DNA of 6,948 bases, from NCBI GenBank assembly GCA_017634255.1, contig JAGBNT010000025.1, positions 1-6,948 of the forward strand, given 5' to 3'. Under the pieces are notes generated by a model. The model ran no database searches, was not told the DNA's origin, and saw nothing but the letters and a program-made list of their open reading frames with translations. Source of the stretch: Lachnospiraceae bacterium (GTDB taxonomy: Bacteria; Bacillota_A; Clostridia; Lachnospirales; Lachnospiraceae). This document shows positions 1-6,066 of this stretch, piece by piece (positions within the stretch are counted from its first letter, which is position 1; every line of letters begins with the position of its first letter). Position numbers and translations under genes: made by a program.

Positions 1-1
1 C

Positions 2-1156
2 TTAAGCCGGATGCTTGAATGTGAGGGGGGCTACGAGGACTTTGAGCTTGCGGAATTTGCCCTTTTGGGAACCCTGCATGACATAGGTGCCTTTAAGGTT
101 GAAAAGACCTCTGAGATGCTGAAATTTGATCTGCAGGAATATATGCCCCATTCCATCTATGGCTATCTGTTTTTAAAGTACGTTTCGCCCATGGATGAGA
201 TGGCGCGTACCCTTATGTACAGCCATATAGATTATTCGCAGCTGACTAATGTGGACTTTGAGCACAAGGATATTGCAAATTATATCAACCTCGCCGGAAG
301 ATATGACCTCTACAATAAATCCCTGGGTACTAAATTTGAATATAATAAGCTGAGGGTATATGAGGGCACCAAGTATTCCCCGCACAGCTTTGAGCTTATG
401 GATGCTGCCCTCGCAAAATACAGCATTAAGGAAAAGCTCGATTCCAAGATATATATAAACGAGCTGGACAGGATATACGACGATCTGATGTTTTCCGATG
501 AGGAAAAGGAGCAGTATATCATGATGCTGATGTATGTTTCGGGTTTCAGGGATGAGGTAAACGTTTTAAATACGGTTACCAGCCTGATAGTCGCCGAGGA
601 GATCGCGAACATCATCGGAGGATTTACAGAGGATGAGCATACCCAGCTGTATTTCGGGGCGCTGCTGCACGATGTGGGGATGCTGACGGTTCCGCTGGAT
701 ATCATCAACGCACCGAGAAAGCTAAGCGACGAGGAAATGAACACCATGAGAAACCATGTTCTGGTGGTTGAAACGCTGCTTAAGGACAGGGTTGACGAGG
801 GAGTATATAATATAGCTGTAAGACATCATGAAAGAATGGACGGAAGCGGCTATCCCAACCACCTGACGGGGGCTGATATGAATATGCTGGAGAAGATCCT
901 GCAGGTTGCCGACACCGTCACCGGTCTGACTGTAGAGAGAATGTACAGAAAGAGCAAACCGAAGGAAGCTGTAATTGCAATACTGACCGATGAGATGAAC
1001 CACAATAAATTCCGTCAGGATATAGTCATGGCGTTCATAAATAATTATGACAGCATCATGGACAAGGTAAAAGAAAGGTCACAGTCTATATTACAGATGT
1101 TTTTCAAGCTTCAAAAGCAATATGAGCAGGTAAGTACAGCGATGATCAGGAAGTAA
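2..1156 (+). CDS. Tandem HD-GYP-domain protein, 5' end cut by window edge
   Basis: Probable cyclic-di-GMP phosphodiesterase-family protein or a degenerate relative acting as a sensor. The frame is open to the window edge (TTA-AGC-CGG before the first visible ATG at 11) and the domain begins almost at once, so the true start lies upstream. Numbering is from the ATG at 11. The first HD-like domain has H23-D24 in LHDIGAF, but where HHExxDGxGYP should be it reads MYSHIDYSQL, so it is degenerate. The second domain (about 185-345) has LHDVG (H220, D221), an RNH helix, a full HHERMDGSGYP (272-282) and an ILQVAD segment. It lacks the usual Lys after HDxG (Met here), and Thr seems to replace the first metal-binding His (my hand alignment). 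The C-terminal 40 residues look helical. No membrane segment is visible in this part. Family confident; activity uncertain. Confidence 0.85.
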   Translation, partial: LSRMLECEGGYEDFELAEFALLGTLHDIGAFKVEKTSEMLKFDLQEYMPHSIYGYLFLKYVSPMDEMARTLMYSHIDYSQLTNVDFEHKDIANYINLAGRYDLYNKSLGTKFEYNKLRVYEGTKYSPHSFELMDAALAKYSIKEKLDSKIYINELDRIYDDLMFSDEEKEQYIMMLMYVSGFRDEVNVLNTVTSLIVAEEIANIIGGFTEDEHTQLYFGALLHDVGMLTVPLDIINAPRKLSDEEMNTMRNHVLVVETLLKDRVDEGVYNIAVRHHERMDGSGYPNHLTGADMNMLEKILQVADTVTGLTVERMYRKSKPKEAVIAILTDEMNHNKFRQDIVMAFINNYDSIMDKVKERSQSILQMFFKLQKQYEQVSTAMIRK

Positions 1157-1161
1157 TCCTT

Positions 1162-1292
1162 CTCCGCTGTCGGTTAAGGCTCCGGTCCCGCGCAATGGGA
1201 ATCCACGAACCGTGTCAGGTCGGGAACGAAGCAGCACTAAGGGGAATTTTCCATGTGACGTGGGGGTTCCGGGGTCTTAACCGGCAGCGGAG
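1162..1292 (+). ncRNA. ffs: Signal recognition particle RNA, bacterial small type (4.5S-like)
   Basis: RNA scaffold of the signal recognition particle, which binds Ffh and targets nascent membrane proteins. Domain IV is recognisable: GTCAGGT (1214-1220), a GGAA tetraloop (1223-1226) and GAAGCAGCACTAAG (1228-1241). The tetraloop closing pair is G1222-C1227, whereas E. coli has C-G, a compensatory change that supports a real helix. The ends form a 24-bp helix, 1162-1185 with 1269-1292, with only three G-U wobbles (1170/1284, 1179/1275, 1181/1273). At about 131 nt it is somewhat longer than E. coli 4.5S and lacks the Alu domain of the Bacillus large form. It starts five bases after the stop codon of the HD-GYP gene. 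I see no convincing promoter, so it may be transcribed from inside that gene or processed from a longer transcript. Exact ends are uncertain by a few bases. Confidence 0.93.
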
Positions 1293-1316
1293 ATTATAAT
1301 TTTTAACAGAAATGAA

Positions 1317-1342
1317 AAAGAATGCCGCAAGCGACATTCTTT
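1317..1342 (+). terminator. Hairpin with T-rich 3' side after the SRP RNA, possible weak terminator
   Basis: AAAGAATG (1317-1324) pairs perfectly with CATTCTTT (1335-1342), with two further C-G pairs possible at the base of a CAAG loop. The 3' arm runs into TCTT, giving a T-rich end. It is A-T rich and the T run is interrupted, so it would be a weak terminator. It could end the SRP RNA transcript or be a leader structure of the epimerase gene. It lies over the in-frame ATG at 1312, which argues against that codon as the start of the next gene. Confidence 0.35.
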
Positions 1343-1365
1343 CTTACAGTAAGAGGACAGGAATT

Positions 1366-2316
1366 ATGAAGTGTTTTGTAACAGGCGGAGCCGGCTTTAT
1401 CGGTTCCAATATGACAGACAGATTGTTAAAGGACGGGCACAGCGTCATCGTATATGACGCTTTTATAACCGGACACAGGGAGTTTTTGGAAGAGGCTTCG
1501 AAAAGCAGCAGCTTTACTCTGGTTGAGGGGGATTGCTCGGATGAGGATAAGATGGCGTCGAATATGAAGGGCTGCGATATAGTCTTTCACTTTGCCGCCA
1601 ATGCCGATGTGCGTAGGGGTCTTGAGCATCCGATGAAGGACCTTGAGCAGAATACCAACAATACCTTTCATGTTCTGGAGGCAATGCGAAGGGCAGGGGT
1701 TAAAAGGATAGCGTTTTCCTCGACAGGTTCGGTATACGGAGAGGCAGAGACCATACCTACTCCTGAAGACGCCGCCTTTCCGGTACAGACATCTCTTTAC
1801 GGAGCCTCCAAGCTTGCCTGCGAGGGTCTTATAGAGGCGTATGCCGAGGGCTATGATTTTACAGGCTACATATTCAGATTTGTCTCGATACTCGGAGAGA
1901 GATATCCCCACGGGCATGTGTACGATTTCTGCAAGTCACTGGGGAAAGATCCGGACTCTTTGCACATCCTGGGCGACGGACACCAGAAAAAATCCTATCT
2001 TTATGTGGGAGACTGCATAAACGCCATATTAACTGTGATCAGCAAATGCTCCGACAAGATAAATATATTTAATCTCGGAACGGATGAATACTGTGAGGTG
2101 ACGGATTCGGCTTCCTGGATAGCCTCCGAGCTTGGACTTAAGCCGGAATTTACCTATGAGGGAGGAAGTCGGGGATGGATAGGGGATAATCCCTTTATTT
2201 ATCTTGATACCCGTAAGATACGCTCCCTCGGATGGGCTCCGGAGCTCACAATAGAACAGGCGGTGCGCCGTACAGTCCGGTATATTCAGAGCAATAAGTG
2301 GCTTCTTGGAGGTTGA
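1366..2316 (+). CDS. NAD-dependent nucleotide-sugar epimerase/dehydratase (extended SDR)
   Basis: Cytoplasmic extended short-chain dehydrogenase acting on a nucleotide sugar, of the GalE-like epimerase/dehydratase superfamily; 316 residues, normal length. Start chosen at 1366: GAGGA (1353-1357) lies 8 bases upstream and the Rossmann motif TGGAGFIGS follows at residues 6-14. The in-frame ATG at 1312 would add 18 unrelated residues and has no ribosome binding site. Catalytic residues by alignment to E. coli GalE (S124, Y149, K153): T120 in SSTGSVYG, Y145 and K149 in YGASK. An RFVSILGERY segment and ILGDGHQKKSYLYVGD form the substrate side; the latter differs from the common RDFIYV form. The next gene starts 6 bases after its stop, so they are co-transcribed. 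With the HddC/GmhB and GmhA-like genes downstream, the substrate may be an NDP-heptose or the sugar it joins. 4-epimerase versus dehydratase cannot be settled here. Confidence 0.9.
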   Translation: MKCFVTGGAGFIGSNMTDRLLKDGHSVIVYDAFITGHREFLEEASKSSSFTLVEGDCSDEDKMASNMKGCDIVFHFAANADVRRGLEHPMKDLEQNTNNTFHVLEAMRRAGVKRIAFSSTGSVYGEAETIPTPEDAAFPVQTSLYGASKLACEGLIEAYAEGYDFTGYIFRFVSILGERYPHGHVYDFCKSLGKDPDSLHILGDGHQKKSYLYVGDCINAILTVISKCSDKINIFNLGTDEYCEVTDSASWIASELGLKPEFTYEGGSRGWIGDNPFIYLDTRKIRSLGWAPELTIEQAVRRTVRYIQSNKWLLGG

Positions 2317-2322
2317 TAGAGT

Positions 2323-3636
2323 ATGCAGCTGGTCGTCTTGATGGGAGGTCTTGGAACAAGGCTCGGAGATCTGACTAAAGTACACCCTAAATCCATGATG
2401 TATGTTGAGGGTCTCCCCTTCTTCGACTATGAGCTTTTTCTTTTGAAGCGGGCTGGCTTTGACAGGATGTTGTTTCTGACCGGATATGAAGGCGATGAGA
2501 TCGAAAAATATTATGGGGACGGTTCGAGTGCGGGAGTAAGCATAACCTACTGCCGTGACGGAGAAAAGCTGTTGGGAACCGGCGGAGCCGTGCGCCGCTC
2601 TTTTGGATTCCTGGAGGATGAGTTTATGCTCATCTATGGGGATTCTTTTATGGACATAGATTATTCGGAGACTCTTTACCGGTACAGCAGGGCAAAGAAA
2701 AACGGGGCAACCTGCCTGATGACCGTCATGAAAAATGCGGGACGTTTTGATAAGAGCAACTGTATCGTAAGAGACGGTAAGCTTGTTCTCTATGATAAAG
2801 AGAACGCCACTCCCGAAATGGACTATATTGACTATGGCATCAGCATCTATCAAAAAAAGCTCTTTGAGGATATTCCGGAGGGAGAAGCCTTTGACATTGC
2901 GAAGCTCCAGCATGAGGAGTCTCTTAAGGGCACCTGTGCGGTTCATATAGTCAACAACCGGTTCTACGAGATAGGAAGCCCTGAATCCCTCGGGGAGTTC
3001 CGGGGATATGTAAAGCAACGTTTCTATGAAAAGCATCCTGCTGTCTTTCTGGACAGGGACGGAGTTATAAATGAAATAGTCTTTAACGAGGAAACCGAGC
3101 ACCTCGATTCGCCCATGAACGAGTCTGAGTTCAAATTTCTTCCCTACGTCGAGGAAGCATTGGATATGATAAGCCGCAAAGGGTATTATATATTTGTCGT
3201 TACCAACCAGCCTGCCGCGGCAAAGGGAAAGATATCTCTAGAAAAGCTCTATGATATAAATACGGCATTTGTAGGGGAGCTGGCACAGATGGGGATTCTG
3301 ATAAACGACGTATATATGTGTCCCCATCACTCCGTGGGAAGCCCCACGGGAGAGCAGTTCCTGATAAGGGAATGTGAGTGCAGGAAGCCGAAGCCCGGGC
3401 TCATCAATAAGGGGCTGGAGGCATATAACATAGATAAAAATTCAAGCTTTATGGTGGGCGATTCCTACACGGATATTCTGGCGGGACGGGAAGCGGGACT
3501 TAAGACGGCTTTTATCGGAGATTTAAAATGCGATGTCTGCGCGAGAATTAAATATAATAAGCCGGACCTTATCTGCCGGAGCCTCGCGGAATTTGCGAGA
3601 GAGCTCCGGGATATTACGGGAGCCTTTGAGGAATAG
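2323..3636 (+). CDS. Bifunctional HddC-like nucleotidyltransferase / GmhB-like heptose bisphosphate phosphatase
   Basis: Fusion of two enzymes of activated-heptose synthesis, 437 residues. Residues 1-230 are a nucleotidyltransferase (NTP_transferase family) that would join a sugar 1-phosphate to a nucleotide: GGLGTR (8-13), HPKSM (21-25), LLGTGGAVR (83-91), metal-binding GDS (106-108) and EIGSPE (216-221). Residues 239-437 are a HAD phosphatase of the GmhB/HisB-N group: DRDG (D244 nucleophile, D246 acid/base), TNQ (294-296), K355 in CRKPKP and GDSYTD (379-384). The zinc loop typical of GmhB is complete: C333-x-H335 and C351-x-C353. In the GDP-heptose pathway GmhB removes the 7-phosphate of heptose 1,7-bisphosphate and HddC adds GMP, so the fusion would carry two consecutive steps. 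Its binding site GGAGG (2308-2312) lies within the end of the previous gene. The nucleotide (GTP, ADP or CTP donor) is not provable from sequence. Confidence 0.88.
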   Translation: MQLVVLMGGLGTRLGDLTKVHPKSMMYVEGLPFFDYELFLLKRAGFDRMLFLTGYEGDEIEKYYGDGSSAGVSITYCRDGEKLLGTGGAVRRSFGFLEDEFMLIYGDSFMDIDYSETLYRYSRAKKNGATCLMTVMKNAGRFDKSNCIVRDGKLVLYDKENATPEMDYIDYGISIYQKKLFEDIPEGEAFDIAKLQHEESLKGTCAVHIVNNRFYEIGSPESLGEFRGYVKQRFYEKHPAVFLDRDGVINEIVFNEETEHLDSPMNESEFKFLPYVEEALDMISRKGYYIFVVTNQPAAAKGKISLEKLYDINTAFVGELAQMGILINDVYMCPHHSVGSPTGEQFLIRECECRKPKPGLINKGLEAYNIDKNSSFMVGDSYTDILAGREAGLKTAFIGDLKCDVCARIKYNKPDLICRSLAEFARELRDITGAFEE

Positions 3637-3674
3637 AGGCGAATTATTTTGTTGCAGATCCAAAGGAGGGAAAG

Positions 3675-4235
3675 ATGGACACAAAGGCATATATAGACAA
3701 TTATCTTAATGAGACGATAAAGATAGCCCAGAGCGTTCCCCGGGAGGAAATAGCTAAGGCTGTTGATATACTCCGGGACATAAAGGCGGGAGAGGGAAGG
3801 CTGTTTATCCTTGGAGTCGGAGGCAGCGCTGCCAATGCCAGCCACGCCGTAAATGATTTCCGGAAGATAGGCGGGATAGAGACCTACGCTCCCACGGATA
3901 ATGTATCTGAACTGACTGCCAGAACTAATGATGAAGGATGGGACACGACCTTTACGGAATGGCTCAAGACCTCGCACCTTTCGGATAAAGATGCGGTAAT
4001 GGTTTTCTCCGTAGGGGGAGGGAGCGAGACCACATCACAGAATATTGTAAAGGCGCTAAAAATTGCAAAGGAAAGAGGCGCAAAGACTATTTCCATAGTC
4101 TCAAGGAACGGAGGCTATTCCAAGGAGGTCTCCGATGCCTGTGTACTCATACCGGTGGTCTCCGACGAGCGGATAACCCCCCATGCGGAGGGCTGGCAGG
4201 GGGTTGTATGGCACCTGATGGTAAACGCGCTGTAA
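3675..4235 (+). CDS. SIS-domain sugar-phosphate isomerase, divergent GmhA-like
   Basis: Cytoplasmic isomerase, probably converting sedoheptulose 7-phosphate to a heptose 7-phosphate, the entry step of activated heptose synthesis. At 186 residues it is close to E. coli GmhA (192). A strong AGGAGGG (3664-3670) is 4 bases before the ATG. One SIS domain: GVGGSAANASH (47-57) is the sugar-phosphate loop and SVGGGSE (112-118) stands where GmhA has STSGNS. By my alignment to E. coli GmhA, H61 matches H57 and the catalytic H180 matches H180 here, while E65 is D61 and Q172 is E172. So the fold and the catalytic His are kept, but the acid/base and phosphate loop differ. It lies 38 bases after the fusion gene on the same strand, which supports a shared operon. 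The alternative is an SIS enzyme for a different ketose phosphate; family confident, substrate moderate. Confidence 0.82.
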   Translation: MDTKAYIDNYLNETIKIAQSVPREEIAKAVDILRDIKAGEGRLFILGVGGSAANASHAVNDFRKIGGIETYAPTDNVSELTARTNDEGWDTTFTEWLKTSHLSDKDAVMVFSVGGGSETTSQNIVKALKIAKERGAKTISIVSRNGGYSKEVSDACVLIPVVSDERITPHAEGWQGVVWHLMVNAL

Positions 4236-4266
4236 AAGAATTAACTTTTTTGGTAAAGAATAAGGC

Positions 4267-4295
4267 TTTTTAAATGCGGCTTTTTGAAATATAAT
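4267..4295 (+). promoter_or_regulatory. Probable vegetative promoter for the FGGY kinase
   Basis: A perfect TATAAT lies at 4290-4295 in the 129-base gap between the isomerase and kinase genes. The -35 position 17 bases upstream is TTTTTA (4267-4272), only a partial match to TTGACA, and there is no extended TG. Transcription would start near 4302, giving a leader of about 60 bases. An 8-bp direct repeat GGCTTTTT (4264-4271 and 4278-4285) overlaps the promoter and might be a regulator site; this is a guess. No terminator is visible after the isomerase gene, so read-through is also possible. Confidence 0.45.
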
Positions 4296-4307
4296 AGAGC
4301 TGGAAAG

Positions 4308-4335
4308 TGCTCTGCGAAGGGTAAAGAGCAGAGCA
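4308..4335 (+). promoter_or_regulatory. Leader stem-loop with competing pairings upstream of kinase start
   Basis: TGCTCTGC (4308-4315) pairs perfectly with GCAGAGCA (4328-4335) around a 12-base loop. The same GCTCT can pair with the earlier AGAGC (4325-4329) because AGAGC is duplicated, and GAGC at 4297-4300 can pair with GCTC at 4309-4312. These pairings exclude each other. The ribosome binding site follows 18 bases later. I do not recognise a known riboswitch class. Confidence 0.35.
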
Positions 4336-4364
4336 TAAATCATTTATATGAAAAGGAGCGGAGT

Positions 4365-5966
4365 ATGGGAAGCATCGATATTAAAGAAGCTATTGAAAAC
4401 GGCAAGACTACGATGGGGATCGAATTTGGTTCTACGAGGATCAAGGCTGTACTGATTACCGAGGACTTTGTTCCCGTTGCAAACGGCTCCCATAAGTGGG
4501 AGAACAAGCTCGAGAACAATATCTGGACTTATTCGGAGGACGATATCTGGACAGGCTTAAAGGATTGTTATTCGCAGCTTGCGGCGGATGTTAAGAAAAA
4601 ATACGGGATAACCTTAAAGAAAATAGGAGCGGTAGGAATTTCCGCCATGATGCACGGATATATGGTCTTTGATAAGGACGGAAAGCTTCTTGTTCCATTC
4701 AGGACCTGGAGGAATACCATGACTCTCGAAGCCTCCGAGAAGCTTACCAAGCTCTTTAATTTCCACATTCCGCAGAGATGGAGTATTGCCCACCTCTATC
4801 AGGCGATCCTTAAGGGCGAGCCCCATGTAAAGGATATCGTATTCCAGACTACTCTGGAGGGGTATATTCACTGGAAGCTGACCGGAGAAAAGGTAATAGG
4901 TATAGGCGAAGCTTCGGGAATGTTCCCCATAGACAGCACTAAGAAGAACTATGACGAGGGAATGTTGGATAAGTTTGATGAGCTTATCGCCGACAAGGGC
5001 TTCCCCTGGAAGATAAGAGACATCCTTCCGAAGGTTCTGGTTGCAGGCGAGGAGGCAGGAAAGCTTACCCCCGAGGGAGTCAGGCTTTTAGATGAGAGCG
5101 GGGAGCTTGAGGCTGGCATACCCTTCTGCCCTCCCGAGGGAGATGCGGGAACCGGAATGACAGCGACCAACTCCGTTAAGCAGAGAACGGGTAACGTATC
5201 TGCCGGAACCAGCGTATTTGCTATGGTCGTTTTGGAACATGCACTTTCAAAGCCCTATGATGAATTGGACATAGTAACAACACCTGCCGGAGATTCTGTC
5301 GCAATGGTTCACTGCAACAACTGTACCTCCGATCTCAATGCCTGGGTTAACCTCTTCCTGGAGGTTATCGGTCTTGCGGGAGGAAGCATAGATACTCAGG
5401 AGCTCTACAGCAGGCTTTATGCGGAGGCGCTCAAGGGAAACAGCAGCTGCGACGGGCTTATGGCTTATAACTATTTTTCTGGTGAGCATATCACCAATTT
5501 CGAAGAGGGACGACCGCTCTTTATGAGAAAGCCCGACGCTGACTTCTCTCTGGCGAACTTCATGCGTACAACGCTGTTTACGGCGCTTGGAGCATTAAAG
5601 ACCGGAATGAACATCCTTATAAGGGATGAGGGTGTAAAGGTTGACAGGCTTCTCGGACATGGCGGCTGGTTCAATGCAAAAGGATCGGGACAGAGGATCA
5701 TGGCTGCCGCAATGGGAACTCCGGTTTCCGTAATGGAGACAGCAGGAGAAGGCGGACCCTGGGGAGAGGCTCTGCTTGCAAGCTACATGCTTAAAAAGGA
5801 AAGCGGAGAGAGCCTTGAGGATTATCTTGATAATAAGGTATTTGCAGGCTTTAAGGCTGAAAGCATGGATCCTGTTGCCGAGGATGTTAAGGGCTTCGAT
5901 GAATTTCTTAAGGTTTACGCTGCTGGACTTAAGGTTGAGAAAGCAGCCATTGAGGTGCTTAAGTAA
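4365..5966 (+). CDS. FGGY-family carbohydrate kinase (xylulokinase/ribulokinase-like)
   Basis: ATP-dependent cytoplasmic kinase that phosphorylates a sugar, probably a ketopentose such as L-ribulose or D-xylulose; 533 residues, slightly long for the family (about 480-560). Start at 4365 because AGGAG (4354-4358) sits 6 bases upstream; the in-frame ATG at 4284 would lie upstream of the likely transcription start. The phosphate-1 motif is [12 protein letters not shown] (18-29), with Glu20 where FGGY kinases usually have Asp. The presumed catalytic base is D260 in PEGDAGTG. The C-terminal ATP-binding part has LLGHGGWF and [12 protein letters not shown]. It carries long shared segments ([20 protein letters not shown]) that I associate from memory with the ribulokinase-like kinases found beside araD/araA in Lachnospiraceae; no such genes are in view. 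It has its own promoter-like sequence, and its fold is not GHMP, so it is unlikely to replace HddA. Family sure; sugar unknown. Confidence 0.9.
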   Translation: MGSIDIKEAIENGKTTMGIEFGSTRIKAVLITEDFVPVANGSHKWENKLENNIWTYSEDDIWTGLKDCYSQLAADVKKKYGITLKKIGAVGISAMMHGYMVFDKDGKLLVPFRTWRNTMTLEASEKLTKLFNFHIPQRWSIAHLYQAILKGEPHVKDIVFQTTLEGYIHWKLTGEKVIGIGEASGMFPIDSTKKNYDEGMLDKFDELIADKGFPWKIRDILPKVLVAGEEAGKLTPEGVRLLDESGELEAGIPFCPPEGDAGTGMTATNSVKQRTGNVSAGTSVFAMVVLEHALSKPYDELDIVTTPAGDSVAMVHCNNCTSDLNAWVNLFLEVIGLAGGSIDTQELYSRLYAEALKGNSSCDGLMAYNYFSGEHITNFEEGRPLFMRKPDADFSLANFMRTTLFTALGALKTGMNILIRDEGVKVDRLLGHGGWFNAKGSGQRIMAAAMGTPVSVMETAGEGGPWGEALLASYMLKKESGESLEDYLDNKVFAGFKAESMDPVAEDVKGFDEFLKVYAAGLKVEKAAIEVLK

Positions 5967-5994
5967 TTAAAGTTTAGTAAATGGAATTTAATAT

Positions 5995-6036
5995 AAAAGA
6001 CCTGCCGGTGATGATATGATTTCCGGCAGGTCTTTT
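5995..6036. terminator. Strong bidirectional rho-independent terminator between convergent genes
   Basis: A 14-bp perfect stem, AAAAGACCTGCCGG (5995-6008) with CCGGCAGGTCTTTT (6023-6036), encloses a 14-base loop. The + strand ends in CTTTTT and the - strand in CTTTT followed by ATATT, so it can end both the kinase gene (stop 28 bases before the stem) and the convergent gene (stop 30 bases before it on the other strand). Confidence 0.93.
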
Positions 6037-6066
6037 TCTATCGCAGTGGCAGCGCAAGAAGAATAT

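Noticed and set aside
1100..1161. Promoter for the SRP RNA inside the 3' end of the HD-GYP gene
   Set aside because: TTCAAA at 1110-1115 and TAAGTA at 1131-1136 have 15-base spacing and would start about 18 bases too early. No better pair was found.
1295..1300. TATAAT after the SRP RNA as a promoter for the epimerase operon
   Set aside because: There is no -35 at the right spacing and no extended -10, and the position overlaps the SRP RNA end. It may be chance in AT-rich DNA; kept only as a note.
2029..3102. Long open frame on the - strand (357 codons) opposite the epimerase and fusion genes
   Set aside because: It lies opposite two genes with intact motifs, has no ribosome binding site that I can see and a translation with no recognisable domain. 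It is a shadow of the + strand codon use.
4236..4289. Terminator after the isomerase gene
   Set aside because: There are T runs (4247-4252, 4267-4271, 4281-4285), but none is preceded by a stable stem.
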